Of a stretch of DNA of 32,945 bases, positions 22,878-32,945 are shown piece by piece; positions within the stretch are counted from its first letter, which is position 1; every line of letters begins with the position of its first letter. The notes beneath the pieces are model-generated. The model had not been told where the DNA came from and ran no database searches. It saw only the letters and a list, made by a program, of their open reading frames with translations. Source of the DNA: Candidatus Nanopelagicales bacterium (GTDB lineage Bacteria > Actinomycetota > Actinomycetes > S36-B12 > CAIYMF01); the NCBI GenBank assembly GCA_025456015.1, contig JALOLK010000047.1, positions 1 to 32,945 on the forward strand. The letters are read 5' to 3'. Both the position numbers and the translations under genes were made by a program.

Positions 22878-24056
22878 TCAGGCGATCCGGTGCACCCAGC
22901 CGAACGGGTCCTCGGCGCGGCCGGTCTGCAGCTCCAGCAGGGCGTGGCGCAGCCGCATCGTGATCGGGCCGGGCTGGCCGTCGCCGACGGTCCAGGAGGC
23001 GGTGGCCGACTTCACTGACCCGACCGGCGTCACGACCGCGGCGGTGCCGCAGGCGAAGACCTCCGAGATCTCGCCCGAGGCGTTGCCCGCCTGCCACTGC
23101 TCGATCGAGATGCGGCCCTCCTCGGCGGGGATCCCCAAGTGCCGGGCCAGCTTGAGCAGCGAGTCCCGGGTGATCCCCGGCAGCAGCGTGCCCGTGAGCT
23201 CGGGGGTCACGAGGCGGGCCCGGTCGCCCGAGCCGTGGACGAAGACCAGGTTCATCCCGCCCATCTCCTCGACCCACCGCCGCTCGACGGCGTCGAGCCA
23301 GACGACCTGGTCGCAGCCCTGCTCGGCGGCGTGGGCCTGGGCGATGAGCGAGGCGGCGTAGTTGCCGGAGCACTTGGCCTCCCCGGTGCCCCCGGGCGCC
23401 GCCCGGGTGAACTCGGTGGACAGCCAGACGCTCACCGGCTGCACCCCGCGCGGGAAGTACGCCCCGGCCGGTGAGCCGATGAGCAGGAACGTGTAGGCGT
23501 TCGCGGGACGGACGCCCAGGCCGACCTCGGTGGCGAACTGGAAGGGCCGCAGGTACAGCGACTTCTCCGGGTCGTCGGCGATCCAGGCCGCGTCCGCGCG
23601 GACGAGCGCCTCGACCGCGCCGAGGAAGACGTCCTCGGGCAGCTCGGCCATGCCCATGCGCCGCGCGCTGCGGGCGAACCGGCGGGCGTTGGCCTCGGGT
23701 CGGAACGACATCAGCGCCCCGTCACCGTGCCGGTAGGCCTTGAGGCCCTCGAAGATCGACTGGCCGTAGTGGATGAAGATCGCCGCCGGGTCCAGCGTCA
23801 GCGGGGCGTAGTCCACCAGCTCGGGCTCGGCCCAGCCGGCACCGGCGGTCCAGTCCGCGCGAACCATGTGATCGGTGAAGTGCCGGCCGAACCCCGGGTC
23901 GGCCAGGATCGCCGCACGCTCGGCAGCGGCCCGGGTGGTGCCGCTGGTCCGGTCGGCCACCTTCGCCGCAGCGCGGTCGGTGACCGGGTAGAGGTCGATC
24001 CCGGCGCGCGCCATCTCGGCGGCGGTCGTGTACCAGCTCGTGGCGTCGGCGGACAT
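22878..24056 (-). CDS. ilvE: Branched-chain amino acid aminotransferase
   Basis: IlvE is a PLP class IV transaminase that makes valine, leucine and isoleucine from their keto acids with glutamate. The 392-aa protein has HYGQSIFEGLKAYR (96-109), the arginine-containing block SLYLRPFQFATE (166-177), PLP Lys 228 in GEAKCSGNYAASL and GTAAVVTPVGSV (337-348). I chose the ATG at 24056: a GATACT box ends 7 nt upstream and no ribosome site is clear; the longer frame to 24200 is not conserved-looking. It is on the same strand as leuB (upstream) and cimA (downstream). Confidence 0.96.
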   Translation of the reverse strand: MSADATSWYTTAAEMARAGIDLYPVTDRAAAKVADRTSGTTRAAAERAAILADPGFGRHFTDHMVRADWTAGAGWAEPELVDYAPLTLDPAAIFIHYGQSIFEGLKAYRHGDGALMSFRPEANARRFARSARRMGMAELPEDVFLGAVEALVRADAAWIADDPEKSLYLRPFQFATEVGLGVRPANAYTFLLIGSPAGAYFPRGVQPVSVWLSTEFTRAAPGGTGEAKCSGNYAASLIAQAHAAEQGCDQVVWLDAVERRWVEEMGGMNLVFVHGSGDRARLVTPELTGTLLPGITRDSLLKLARHLGIPAEEGRISIEQWQAGNASGEISEVFACGTAAVVTPVGSVKSATASWTVGDGQPGPITMRLRHALLELQTGRAEDPFGWVHRIA

Positions 24057-24063
24057 GCGCGGC

Positions 24064-24069
24064 AGTATC
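24064..24069 (-). promoter_or_regulatory. Possible -10 box of leaderless ilvE
   Basis: GATACT on the minus strand is followed by 7 nt and the ATG at 24056. The first base departs from the consensus. Confidence 0.45.
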
Positions 24070-24135
24070 CCCGATGGCCGGCGGGCGGCGCGAGAGGGTC
24101 CGCGTCGTGGGACGGCGGTCTCGTCCTGCGGAAGG

Positions 24136-25164
24136 TCAGCCGGCGGCTGCCGCCGCCAGCGCGTCGCCGATCGCGGCGGTGGTGCGCTGCGCGGCACCAC
24201 GGCCGGCGAGGTCGGCGGCCACCGCCTGCTCGACCCGGGCGGCCGCGGCGTCGTGGCCGAGGTGGGCCAGCAGCATCGCGACGCTGAGCACGGTGGCGCT
24301 CGGGTCGGCCTTGCCCTGGCCCGCGATGTCCGGGGCCGAGCCGTGCACGGGCTCGAACATGCTGGGGTTCGTGCGGCTGGGGTCGATGTTGCCCGAGGCC
24401 GCCAGGCCGATCCCGCCGGCGATCGCGGCGCCGATGTCCGTGAGGATGTCGCCGAAGAGGTTGTCGGTCACGATCACGTCGAAGCGCTCCGGCTGGGTGA
24501 GGAAGAACATCGCCGCGGCGTCGACGTGGCAGTAGTCGGTGGTCACGTCGGGGAACTCGGCGGCGACCTCGGTGAAGGTGCGCTGCCACAGGTCGCCGGC
24601 GTGCACCAGCACGTTCGTCTTGTGCACGAGCGTGACCTTCCGGCGAGGCCGGGCCGCGGCGCGGCTGAACGCGTCGCGGACGATGCGCTCGACGCCGTGG
24701 CGGGTGTTCAGGCTCTCCTCGGTGGCGACCTCGTGGCGCGTGCCGCGCCGCAGGACGCCACCCGAGCCCACGTACGGGCCCTCGGTGCCCTCCCGGCAGA
24801 CCACCATGTCGATGTCGGCGGGGCCCTTGCCGGCCAGCGGCAGCTTCACCGGGCGCAGGTTCACGTGGTGGTCCAGCTCGAAGCGCAGCGGCAGCAGCAC
24901 GCCGCGCTCCAGCACGCCGGGCGGCACGCTGGGGTCGCCGATCGCGCCGAGCAGGATCGCGTCGTGGCCGCGCAGCTCGTCCAGCACGGACGCGGGCAGG
25001 GTCTCCCCCGTCGCGTGGTACCGCCGGGCGCCCAGGTCGTACTCGGTGGTGGCCACCGACAGGCCCGCGGCGGGGGCCACGGCCCGCAGCACCTTGAGGC
25101 CCTCGGCCACCACCTCGGTCCCGATCCCGTCGCCGGGGATCACGGCAAGTCGCAGTTGCGTCAC
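24136..25164 (-). CDS. leuB: 3-isopropylmalate dehydrogenase
   Basis: LeuB oxidatively decarboxylates 3-isopropylmalate with NAD to the leucine keto acid. The 342-aa protein has IPGDGIG (9-15), the substrate arginines in [15 protein letters not shown] (94-108), the metal aspartates in [12 protein letters not shown] (232-243) and the NAD site [12 protein letters not shown] (271-282). Start GTG 25164 gives the usual [13 protein letters not shown]-terminus. A TACGCT box ends 8 nt upstream and there is no ribosome site. The longer frame to 25248 is rejected. It is divergent from the GNAT gene and is followed by ilvE after 79 nt. Confidence 0.96.
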   Translation of the reverse strand: MTQLRLAVIPGDGIGTEVVAEGLKVLRAVAPAAGLSVATTEYDLGARRYHATGETLPASVLDELRGHDAILLGAIGDPSVPPGVLERGVLLPLRFELDHHVNLRPVKLPLAGKGPADIDMVVCREGTEGPYVGSGGVLRRGTRHEVATEESLNTRHGVERIVRDAFSRAAARPRRKVTLVHKTNVLVHAGDLWQRTFTEVAAEFPDVTTDYCHVDAAAMFFLTQPERFDVIVTDNLFGDILTDIGAAIAGGIGLAASGNIDPSRTNPSMFEPVHGSAPDIAGQGKADPSATVLSVAMLLAHLGHDAAAARVEQAVAADLAGRGAAQRTTAAIGDALAAAAAG

Positions 25165-25172
25165 GGGGGGAC

Positions 25173-25178
25173 AGCGTA
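25173..25178 (-). promoter_or_regulatory. -10 box of leaderless leuB
   Basis: TACGCT on the minus strand is followed by 8 nt and the GTG at 25164. Confidence 0.5.
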
Positions 25179-25276
25179 GAGGGCGGTGGTGGGCGGGCCG
25201 GCACGTGCTGCCGTCCGCCGGGGCTGCGGGACAGTGGGGGGTGGTCACGGACGAGGCCGGCTGGGACGGCAGCCGC

Positions 25277-25282
25277 TAGGGT
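25277..25282 (+). promoter_or_regulatory. -10 box of the leaderless GNAT gene
   Basis: TAGGGT is followed by 7 nt and the GTG at 25290. It is the same hexamer and spacing as for ddl. Confidence 0.6.
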
Positions 25283-25289
25283 CATCCGG

Positions 25290-26318
25290 GTGTTCGAGCC
25301 GCTGCTGACCGAGCGCCTGCTGCTGCGGGCCGTCCAGCCCGACGACGTCGAGGCGCTGTTCCAGCGGCGCAACGACCCAGAGGTGGCCGCCCTGCAGGCG
25401 TGGGAGCTGCCGTACGCCTACGAGCGGGCCGAGCGGATCATCACCGACGCGGCCGCGATGCCCGGCCCGGCCGACGGACGCTGGTGGATGGTCACCGTCA
25501 CCCTGCGGGCGACCGGCGAGGTGCTCGGCGACCTCGTCATGCACGCCACGAACGAGCTGCGCACCGTCGAGGTGGGCTACGCCCTGGCCAGGCGGGCCTG
25601 GGGGCACGGCTATGCCGTGGAGGCCCTCGAGGCGCTGGTCGCGTGGCTCATGGAGTCCCTGCCGGTCACCCGCCTGGAGGGCCGCCTGCACCCGGACAAC
25701 CGTGCCTCCGCCCAGGTCCTGGAGCGCACCGGGTTCCGCTTCGAGGGCCACACGCGGCTGTCCTTCTGGCTCGGGCAGGACAACTCCGACGACTGGATCT
25801 ACGGGATGACCCGGGACGACTGGGCCGCCTGGCGGGACCGGCCGCGCAGCACCCCGCAGGACCTCCGCCTGGTGCCGATCACCCCCGAGAACCGACACGA
25901 CGTCGCGCGCCTGGCGACCCACCACAGCCAGCAAGCCCTCGTCGCGCCGGTGCTCGTCTCGATGGCCGATGCCCTGGTCCCCGACGTGGTCGACGGGGCA
26001 CCGGTCGAGCCGTGGCTGCGCGCACTGGAAGGTGACGGGGTGCTGGTCGGGTTCGTGATGCTCGCCAGCCCGACGCAGGCCCATCCCGAGCCGTTCCTGT
26101 GGCGCCTCCTGGTCGATCGGCTGCACCAGCGGCGTGGGATCGGGTCCGCGGCCCTGGGCCTGATCGAGGAGCAGTGCCGGGCTTGGGGGGCCGCGGGGCT
26201 GCTGGTCTCCTGGGAGGAGGGTCGTGGCTCACCACGCCCCTTCTACCTCGCGCACGGCTTCGTGCCCACCGGGCGGGTCGTGGCCGGTGAGACCGAGGCG
26301 CGGCTCGCGCTGCGCTGA
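25290..26318 (+). CDS. Tandem GNAT acetyltransferase
   Basis: A 342-aa protein with two GNAT folds. The N-terminal domain (about 3-165) is RimJ-like: TERLLLRAVQPDDVEALF start, VGYALARRAWGHGYAVEAL with the acetyl-CoA pyrophosphate loop, and HPDNRASAQVLERTGFRFEG. The C-terminal domain (about 190-342) has a second, more divergent set, VDRLHQRRGIGSAAL and FYLAHGFVPTGRVV. RimJ-like enzymes acetylate protein N-termini or small amines; the substrate here is unknown. The GTG start has a TAGGGT box 7 nt upstream and no ribosome site. It is divergent from leuB and convergent with the DUF4383 gene. Confidence 0.85.
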   Translation: MFEPLLTERLLLRAVQPDDVEALFQRRNDPEVAALQAWELPYAYERAERIITDAAAMPGPADGRWWMVTVTLRATGEVLGDLVMHATNELRTVEVGYALARRAWGHGYAVEALEALVAWLMESLPVTRLEGRLHPDNRASAQVLERTGFRFEGHTRLSFWLGQDNSDDWIYGMTRDDWAAWRDRPRSTPQDLRLVPITPENRHDVARLATHHSQQALVAPVLVSMADALVPDVVDGAPVEPWLRALEGDGVLVGFVMLASPTQAHPEPFLWRLLVDRLHQRRGIGSAALGLIEEQCRAWGAAGLLVSWEEGRGSPRPFYLAHGFVPTGRVVAGETEARLALR

Positions 26319-26348
26319 GCCGGCGTCGGGCCCATCCGGAACCCGGGG

Positions 26349-26855
26349 TCAGCGGGCCATGTACTTGCCCGCGGTCTGCTCGTCACCGAGCGCGCTGCCC
26401 TCGGGCCGGCCGCGACGGGCCGGCAGCAGGGCGATCACCAGGCCGAGCACCGCGCTGGCCAGGAACAGGACGTTGTCGGCCCCGTTCAGGCTCAGGACGT
26501 CGATCTCCGGCTCGCCGGCCGCGAGCAGCCCGTAGGCGAACAGCGACCCCGCGCTGATGGCCAGGGTCCAGCCGAAGGCACGCGCCCCGCCCAGCGTCCA
26601 TCCCAGCACCAGGCCCAGCCCGCCGAGCAGCAGGTGCAGCATGCTCTGCAGGCCGTTGACCTCGAACCACAGGACGGTCTCGCCGGTCTGCTCCACGAAG
26701 CGGTCCAGGCCCACGACGATGAGCCCGGCGAGCCCGAGCACGGCGTAGAGCGCGCCGGTCGCGAGCGCCAGGGCCTGGATGAGGCGCACCCGCCCCTGGT
26801 CGACGCGGCCGGGCGGGGGCTGTCGGCTGGCCCGTCGGGGGTCGGTTCCGGTCAT
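26349..26855 (-). CDS. DUF4383-family membrane protein
   Basis: A 168-aa integral membrane protein of unknown function. A polar N-terminus (about 1-24) precedes four hydrophobic helices at about 26-46, 69-88, 94-114 and 124-144, and a polar, arginine-rich C-terminus. The layout, with the NGLQSMLHLLLGGLGL block (helix 2) and a NGADNVLF block before helix 4, matches my memory of DUF4383 in actinobacteria. AGGAGG precedes the ATG at 26855, which decides the start. It is divergent from leuA. Confidence 0.78.
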   Translation of the reverse strand: MTGTDPRRASRQPPPGRVDQGRVRLIQALALATGALYAVLGLAGLIVVGLDRFVEQTGETVLWFEVNGLQSMLHLLLGGLGLVLGWTLGGARAFGWTLAISAGSLFAYGLLAAGEPEIDVLSLNGADNVLFLASAVLGLVIALLPARRGRPEGSALGDEQTAGKYMAR

Positions 26856-27010
26856 GGTGGTCCACCTCCTGCGGGTCGCGCCGCGCGGCCCGCTCGCCCC
26901 CGCTACCCCCTCCGACGCCGCGCACACGAGGACGCCGGCGCCCGTGGGCCGCCTCGGGCCCGCTCGTGCGCCGGCCGCGTGGGCTCGTGCGCGGGTCCGC
27001 ACCGATGCGG

Positions 27011-27016
27011 TACCCT
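27011..27016 (+). promoter_or_regulatory. -10 box of the leuA leader
   Basis: TACCCT is followed by 7 nt and the leader-peptide ATG at 27024. No strong -35 is visible. Confidence 0.5.
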
Positions 27017-27023
27017 CGGCCCG

Positions 27024-27052
27024 ATGTCCAGCGTGCGCCTGCTCCTTGGTCG

Positions 27053-27068
<16 letters not shown>
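27024..27068 (+). CDS. Leu-rich leader peptide of leuA
   Basis: A 14-codon frame reads MSSVRLLLGRRGGA and stops at TGA, 92 nt before leuA. It contains three consecutive leucine codons (CTG CTC CTT). It is preceded by a -10 box at leaderless spacing and followed by competing hairpins. This is the expected layout of a ribosome-mediated attenuator that senses leucyl-tRNA and controls the first committed enzyme of leucine synthesis. Confidence 0.8.
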
Positions 27069-28918
<1,850 letters not shown>

Positions 28919-28951
28919 TCGCCACCCCCGCACGAGGGGGGCCGACGCGAC

Positions 28952-28957
28952 TACGAT
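28952..28957 (+). promoter_or_regulatory. -10 box of the leaderless NIL-domain gene
   Basis: TACGAT is followed by 7 nt and the ATG at 28965. Confidence 0.5.
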
Positions 28958-28964
28958 CGCGGCC

Positions 28965-29213
28965 ATGGCGCAGGTGCACCGTCCGGTCCGGCTCACGTTC
29001 CCGCAGACGCAGGTGCGCGAGCCCGTCGTCTACCACCTGGGGGTCGACTTCGGCGTCGTCACGTCGATCCGGCGCGCGTCGATCGAGGACCACTTCGGCT
29101 GGATGGTGCTCGAGCTCACGGGCGAGCCCGAGCAGCTGGACGCCGCCGAGCGCTACCTGGAGTCCCTCGGCATCGAGGTGGACCCAGTGCTCGGCGACAT
29201 CGTCGAGGGCTGA
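28965..29213 (+). CDS. Stand-alone NIL-domain protein
   Basis: An 82-aa protein that is a single NIL domain, the ACT-like fold found at the C-terminus of methionine ABC transporter ATPases (MetN) and in some ferredoxins. It has VRLTFPQ, REPVVYHLGVDFGVVTSIRRASIED and GWMVLELTGEPEQ, the family pattern. In MetN the domain binds methionine and inhibits transport; as a stand-alone protein the partner and ligand are unknown. The ATG follows a TACGAT box by 7 nt with no ribosome site. It lies between leuA and the convergent serA. Confidence 0.85.
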   Translation: MAQVHRPVRLTFPQTQVREPVVYHLGVDFGVVTSIRRASIEDHFGWMVLELTGEPEQLDAAERYLESLGIEVDPVLGDIVEG

Positions 29214-29240
29214 GGCCCGTTCCCCCGGCTGGGGCGACCC

Positions 29241-30830
29241 TCAGACGAGGTCGACCCCGACCACCTGGTCGGCGGCGATCTCCTCGGAGATCCGCTCCAG
29301 CACCTCGGTGCCAGCCGTGGCATCCACCGTGAGCACCATGACGGCCTGGCCGCCGACAGCATCGCGGGAGACCTGCATGCCGCCGATGTTCACCCCGGCG
29401 TCGCCGAGCGCCCCGCCCACGGCCCCGACCACACCGGGCCGGTCCGCGTAGCGCATGACGATGAGGTGCTCCGAGAGCGGCACCTCGAGGTCGAGGTCGT
29501 CGACCTCGACCAACTTGGCGATGTCGCCGCGCGGGCCGGACAGCGTGCCGCCCACGCTGACCGACGTGCCGTCGGACAGGGCCAGCCGCACGCGCACCAG
29601 GTTTCGGTGGTCGCCGGCGTCGGCATCGGTCACCAGCGCCGCCTCGATGCCGCGCTCCTTGGCGATGATCGGGGCGTTGACGTAGGACACCTGCTCCTCG
29701 GACAGCGGCGTGAAGACGCCCTTGAGCGCGGAGAGCTCGAGGACCTTCACGTCGTTCTCCGTGATCTCGCCGCGGACCTCGGTCTCGATGGCGGCGACCG
29801 GCGCCTTCGCCAGTGCGGCGGCGATCTGGCCGAGGCGCTCGGTGAGCGGGAGCATCGGGCGCACGTCGTCGGCGATCGCGCCCCCCTTGACGTTCACCGC
29901 GTCGGGGACGAGCTCGCCGGCCAGCGCCAGGCGCACCGACCGAGCGACGGCGATGCCGGCCTTCTCCTGCGCCTCGTCCGTGGAGGCGCCCAGGTGCGGT
30001 GTGACGACGACCTGCTCGAGCTCGAACAGCGGCGAGCTGGTGCAGGGCTCCTTGGCCCAGACGTCGACGCCGGCACCGGCGACGCGGCCGTCCACGATCG
30101 CCTCGTAGAGCGCCGCCTCGTCGACGATGCCGCCGCGCGCGGCGTTGATGATGCGCACGCTCGGCTTGACCTTGTGCAGCGCCTCGTCGCCGATCAGGCC
30201 GATGGTCTCGGGCGTCTTGGGCAGGTGCACGGTGATGAAGTCCGACGTGGCGAGCAGCTCGTCGAGGCTCACCATCCGGATGCCCATCTGCGCGGCCCGG
30301 GCGGGCTGCACATACGGGTCGTAGGCGACCAGCTTGACCCCGAAGGCGCTCAGGCGCTGCGCCACGAGCAGGCCGATGCGGCCCAGGCCGACGACGCCGA
30401 CCACCTTGTCGGCCAGCTCGACGCCGGTGTACTTCGAGCGCTTCCACTGGCCGGCCTTGAGCGCGGCGTTCGCCGGGGCGATGTGCCGCGCGCTGGCCAG
30501 CAGCAGGGCGATCGCGAGCTCGGCGGCGGAGCCGATGTTCGAGGTCGGGGCGTTGACCACCATGACACCGGCCTGCGTGGCGGCGGGCACGTCCACGTTG
30601 TCCAGGCCCACGCCCGCACGGGCGACGACCTTGAGCCTGCGGGCCGCCGCGATCGCCTCGGCGTCCACCTGGGTGGCGCTGCGGATGAGGATCGCGTCCA
30701 CGTCGGCGATGGCCGACAGCAGCTCGGCGCGGTCCGATCCGTCGCAGTAGCGGATCTCGAAGTCGGGACCGAGCGCCTCCACGGTGGCGGGGCTGAGCTC
30801 CTCGGCGATCAGGACGACGGGCTTGCTCAC
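29241..30830 (-). CDS. serA: D-3-phosphoglycerate dehydrogenase
   Basis: SerA oxidises 3-phosphoglycerate with NAD, the first step of serine synthesis. At 529 aa it is the long mycobacterial type, with an allosteric substrate-binding domain (about 315-450) between the catalytic domains and a C-terminal ACT domain (455-529; HLIVMRYADRPGVVGAVG). The NAD loop is GLGRIG (148-153), catalytic Arg 232 lies in NAARGGIVDE and catalytic His 279 in TPHLGAST. The GTG start at 30830 has AGAGG 9 nt upstream. A TAGAAT box at 30882-30887 gives a leader of about 45 nt. It is downstream of ilvBNC on the same strand but separated by a long hairpin. Confidence 0.97.
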   Translation of the reverse strand: MSKPVVLIAEELSPATVEALGPDFEIRYCDGSDRAELLSAIADVDAILIRSATQVDAEAIAAARRLKVVARAGVGLDNVDVPAATQAGVMVVNAPTSNIGSAAELAIALLLASARHIAPANAALKAGQWKRSKYTGVELADKVVGVVGLGRIGLLVAQRLSAFGVKLVAYDPYVQPARAAQMGIRMVSLDELLATSDFITVHLPKTPETIGLIGDEALHKVKPSVRIINAARGGIVDEAALYEAIVDGRVAGAGVDVWAKEPCTSSPLFELEQVVVTPHLGASTDEAQEKAGIAVARSVRLALAGELVPDAVNVKGGAIADDVRPMLPLTERLGQIAAALAKAPVAAIETEVRGEITENDVKVLELSALKGVFTPLSEEQVSYVNAPIIAKERGIEAALVTDADAGDHRNLVRVRLALSDGTSVSVGGTLSGPRGDIAKLVEVDDLDLEVPLSEHLIVMRYADRPGVVGAVGGALGDAGVNIGGMQVSRDAVGGQAVMVLTVDATAGTEVLERISEEIAADQVVGVDLV

Positions 30831-30881
30831 GATCTGGCACCTCTCGACTGTCCCGCGGGCGAACCCCGCGCAACAGCGCCG

Positions 30882-30887
30882 ATTCTA
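30882..30887 (-). promoter_or_regulatory. Possible -10 box of serA
   Basis: TAGAAT on the minus strand lies 51 nt before the GTG. No good -35 is seen. Confidence 0.45.
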
Positions 30888-30978
30888 CCGGCGGCCCGGG
30901 GCCGCCTCGGAGGCGCCGCCACACGCGCCGGACGTGATCCCGGGCACGTCCCGGGTTCCAGCAGGCGCCCGGGCGCGA

Positions 30979-31023
30979 CGATCCCCCGGGCCGGCGCTGC
31001 GTGGCGCCGAGGCCGGGGGATCG
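30979..31023 (-). terminator. Long hairpin terminator after ilvC
   Basis: CGATCCCCCGGGCC (30979-30992) pairs with GGCCGGGGGATCG (31011-31023) with one bulge, and GGCGC/GCGCC extends the stem inward. It starts 69 nt after the ilvC stop, and no T-run follows. The rest of the 262-bp serA-ilvC gap holds only the serA promoter and a second GCGCCCGGGCGC palindrome at 30966-30977. Confidence 0.7.
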
Positions 31024-31092
31024 TTCAGCCGGTTCGGGGGTTCAGCGGGCTGCGGTGCCTGTGGCCGCAGGATCGTCGCGCTCGCGCGCTCT

Positions 31093-32187
<1,095 letters not shown>

Positions 32188-32221
32188 TCAGGTGGGATCT
32201 GCGGGTCGGACCGCCCCTCGG

Positions 32222-32261
32222 CCCTCCCCCCGCCCCGCCCGGTCCCCCTCCCCCTCCCCCC
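32222..32261. other. C-rich tract, strong G-quadruplex motif on the minus (ilvC sense) strand
   Basis: Forty bases contain seven C-runs of three to six. On the minus strand this reads as G-runs separated by one to three bases, a dense quadruplex pattern located in the untranslated region about 100-140 nt before the ilvC start. Confidence 0.7.
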
Positions 32262-32265
32262 TTCA

Positions 32266-32321
32266 CGGTGATCCATTCAGGTTGTGGTGCCTCTTGGGAC
32301 CACAACCTGAATGGATCACCG
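32266..32321 (-). repeat. Palindromic element, copy B (50-bp core 32269-32318)
   Basis: Arms 32266-32288 and 32299-32321 are perfect 23-bp reverse complements around the 10-nt centre GCCTCTTGGG. The 50-bp core is 46/50 identical to copy A in reverse orientation. It lies in the ilvN-ilvC gap, again with a C-rich tract to its left and a G-rich tract to its right on the plus strand. Confidence 0.95.
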
Positions 32322-32401
32322 GGGGGGGAGAGTGGCGCGGGGACCGGGGGCGTGCGGGGCGGGGAGGAGCAGCGGGCGGGGCGGGGTGGGCCGGGCGGGG
32401 C
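32322..32401. other. G-rich tract right of palindrome copy B
   Basis: About 80 bp contain many runs of three or more G on the plus strand. The tract ends at the ilvN stop codon and mirrors the tract at 22784-22859. It may pair with the C-rich tract across the palindrome. Confidence 0.6.
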
Positions 32402-32404
32402 CCG

Positions 32405-32929
32405 TCAGGCGGTGCGGTCCACCGGGCGCAGCGAGCGCTCGGTGATCGCCTTGGAGCCACGACCCAGGGCCACGGCACCGGACTTCACCAGCTCGCGGAC
32501 GCCGAACGGCTCGAGCACGCGCAGCAGGGCGTCGAGCTTGTCCCGGCTGCCGGTCACCTCGATGGTGACCGCGTCCGGGGCGACGTCGACGACGCCGGCC
32601 CGGAACAGCTGGACGGTCTCGAGCACGTGGCTGCGGGTCGAGGCGTCGGCGCGCACCTTCACGAGCATCAGCTCGCGCGACACCGAGGCCTCCGGCTCGA
32701 GCTCGACGATCTTGAGCACGTTCACCAGCTTGTTCAGCTGCTTGGTGACCTGCTCGAGCGGCAGGCCCTCGACCTCGACCACCAGCGTGATCCGCGAGAC
32801 GGCCGGGGTCTCGGTCGGGCCCACGGCCAGCGACTCGATGTTGAACCCGCGCCGCGAGAACAGGCCCGCGATCCGGGCCAGGACGCCCGGCTGGTCCTCG
32901 ACCAGCACGCTCAGGGTGTGACGGCTCAT
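32405..32929 (-). CDS. ilvN: Acetolactate synthase small subunit
   Basis: IlvN is the regulatory subunit of acetohydroxyacid synthase and confers valine feedback inhibition on IlvB. The 174-aa protein has an N-terminal ACT domain (4-78) with LSVLVEDQPGVLARIAGLF, RRGFNIESLAVG and SRITLVVE, and a C-terminal domain (about 85-165) beginning RELMLVKV. Length is typical of the actinobacterial protein. GGGAGG precedes the ATG at 32929 by 6 nt. ilvB is expected just beyond the window edge. ilvC follows at 283 bp. Confidence 0.96.
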   Translation of the reverse strand: MSRHTLSVLVEDQPGVLARIAGLFSRRGFNIESLAVGPTETPAVSRITLVVEVEGLPLEQVTKQLNKLVNVLKIVELEPEASVSRELMLVKVRADASTRSHVLETVQLFRAGVVDVAPDAVTIEVTGSRDKLDALLRVLEPFGVRELVKSGAVALGRGSKAITERSLRPVDRTA

Positions 32930-32945
32930 GTCAGTCCTCCCGGTC

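Noticed and set aside
20988-23018. A 676-codon plus-strand open frame over cimA
   Set aside because: It is antisense to cimA and its leader and has shadow composition (repeated His/Val/Asp/Gln).
29214-29240. Bidirectional terminator between the NIL gene and serA
   Set aside because: Only a 4-bp CCCC/GGGG stem is possible in 27 bp; too weak to call.

Overview
The window reads as chromosomal housekeeping DNA from a high-GC Gram-positive bacterium of the class Actinomycetes, most likely a Micrococcales-like lineage (the order is an inference). Evidence: very high G+C with strong GC3 bias; a mycobacterial-type 529-aa SerA with an ACT domain; an HU protein with a long Lys/Ala/Pro tail; the actinobacterial-size LeuA; DUF3515, DUF4383 and stand-alone AsnC-ligand-domain proteins; tRNAs without an encoded CCA; and many genes whose -10 box lies 6-8 nt before the start codon (leaderless transcripts). 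I see no phage, plasmid, insertion sequence, CRISPR or rRNA, and no gap without a gene exceeds 300 bp.

Layout. 1-6.5 kb: rsmD (cut by the window edge), recG and a DAK2/FakA-like kinase on the minus strand, then rpmB (+), thiL (-), and a small AsnC-type ligand-domain gene overlapping a DUF3515 lipoprotein gene (+). 6.5-13.7 kb: an FAD-linked oxidoreductase, ddl, a divergent cystathionine gamma-synthase/lyase, a MarC-family membrane protein, the plsC-gpsA pair and an HU gene. 13.7-17.4 kb: leuC-leuD with a divergent IclR regulator, a four-helix membrane protein, and a tRNA-Gln/tRNA-Glu unit. 17.4-20 kb: an archaeal-type 2-phosphoglycerate kinase homologue and gltX.

20-33 kb is a branched-chain amino acid and serine block: FAH hydrolase, cimA, ilvE, leuB, a tandem GNAT, a DUF4383 protein, leuA, a NIL-domain protein, serA, ilvC and ilvN. 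CimA makes citramalate, the precursor of 2-ketobutyrate; the IlvBN holoenzyme and IlvC process both keto-acid branches; LeuA/LeuCD/LeuB convert 2-ketoisovalerate to the leucine keto acid; IlvE performs the final transamination. IlvB and IlvD are not in the window.

The most interesting content is regulatory. cimA and leuA each follow a 14-codon leader peptide: the cimA leader has three consecutive Ile codons, and the leuA leader has three consecutive Leu codons. The two leaders share a Gly-basic-Arg-small-small-Ala tail, and each is followed by RNA hairpins, as expected for ribosome-mediated attenuation. Two copies of a 50-bp palindromic element (46/50 identical, opposite orientation), each flanked by a C-rich and a G-rich tract, lie in the ilvE-cimA and ilvN-ilvC gaps. 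A separate perfect 24-bp inverted repeat lies between recG and rsmD. Twelve start codons show the leaderless arrangement. I found no clearly new enzyme system or defence system.
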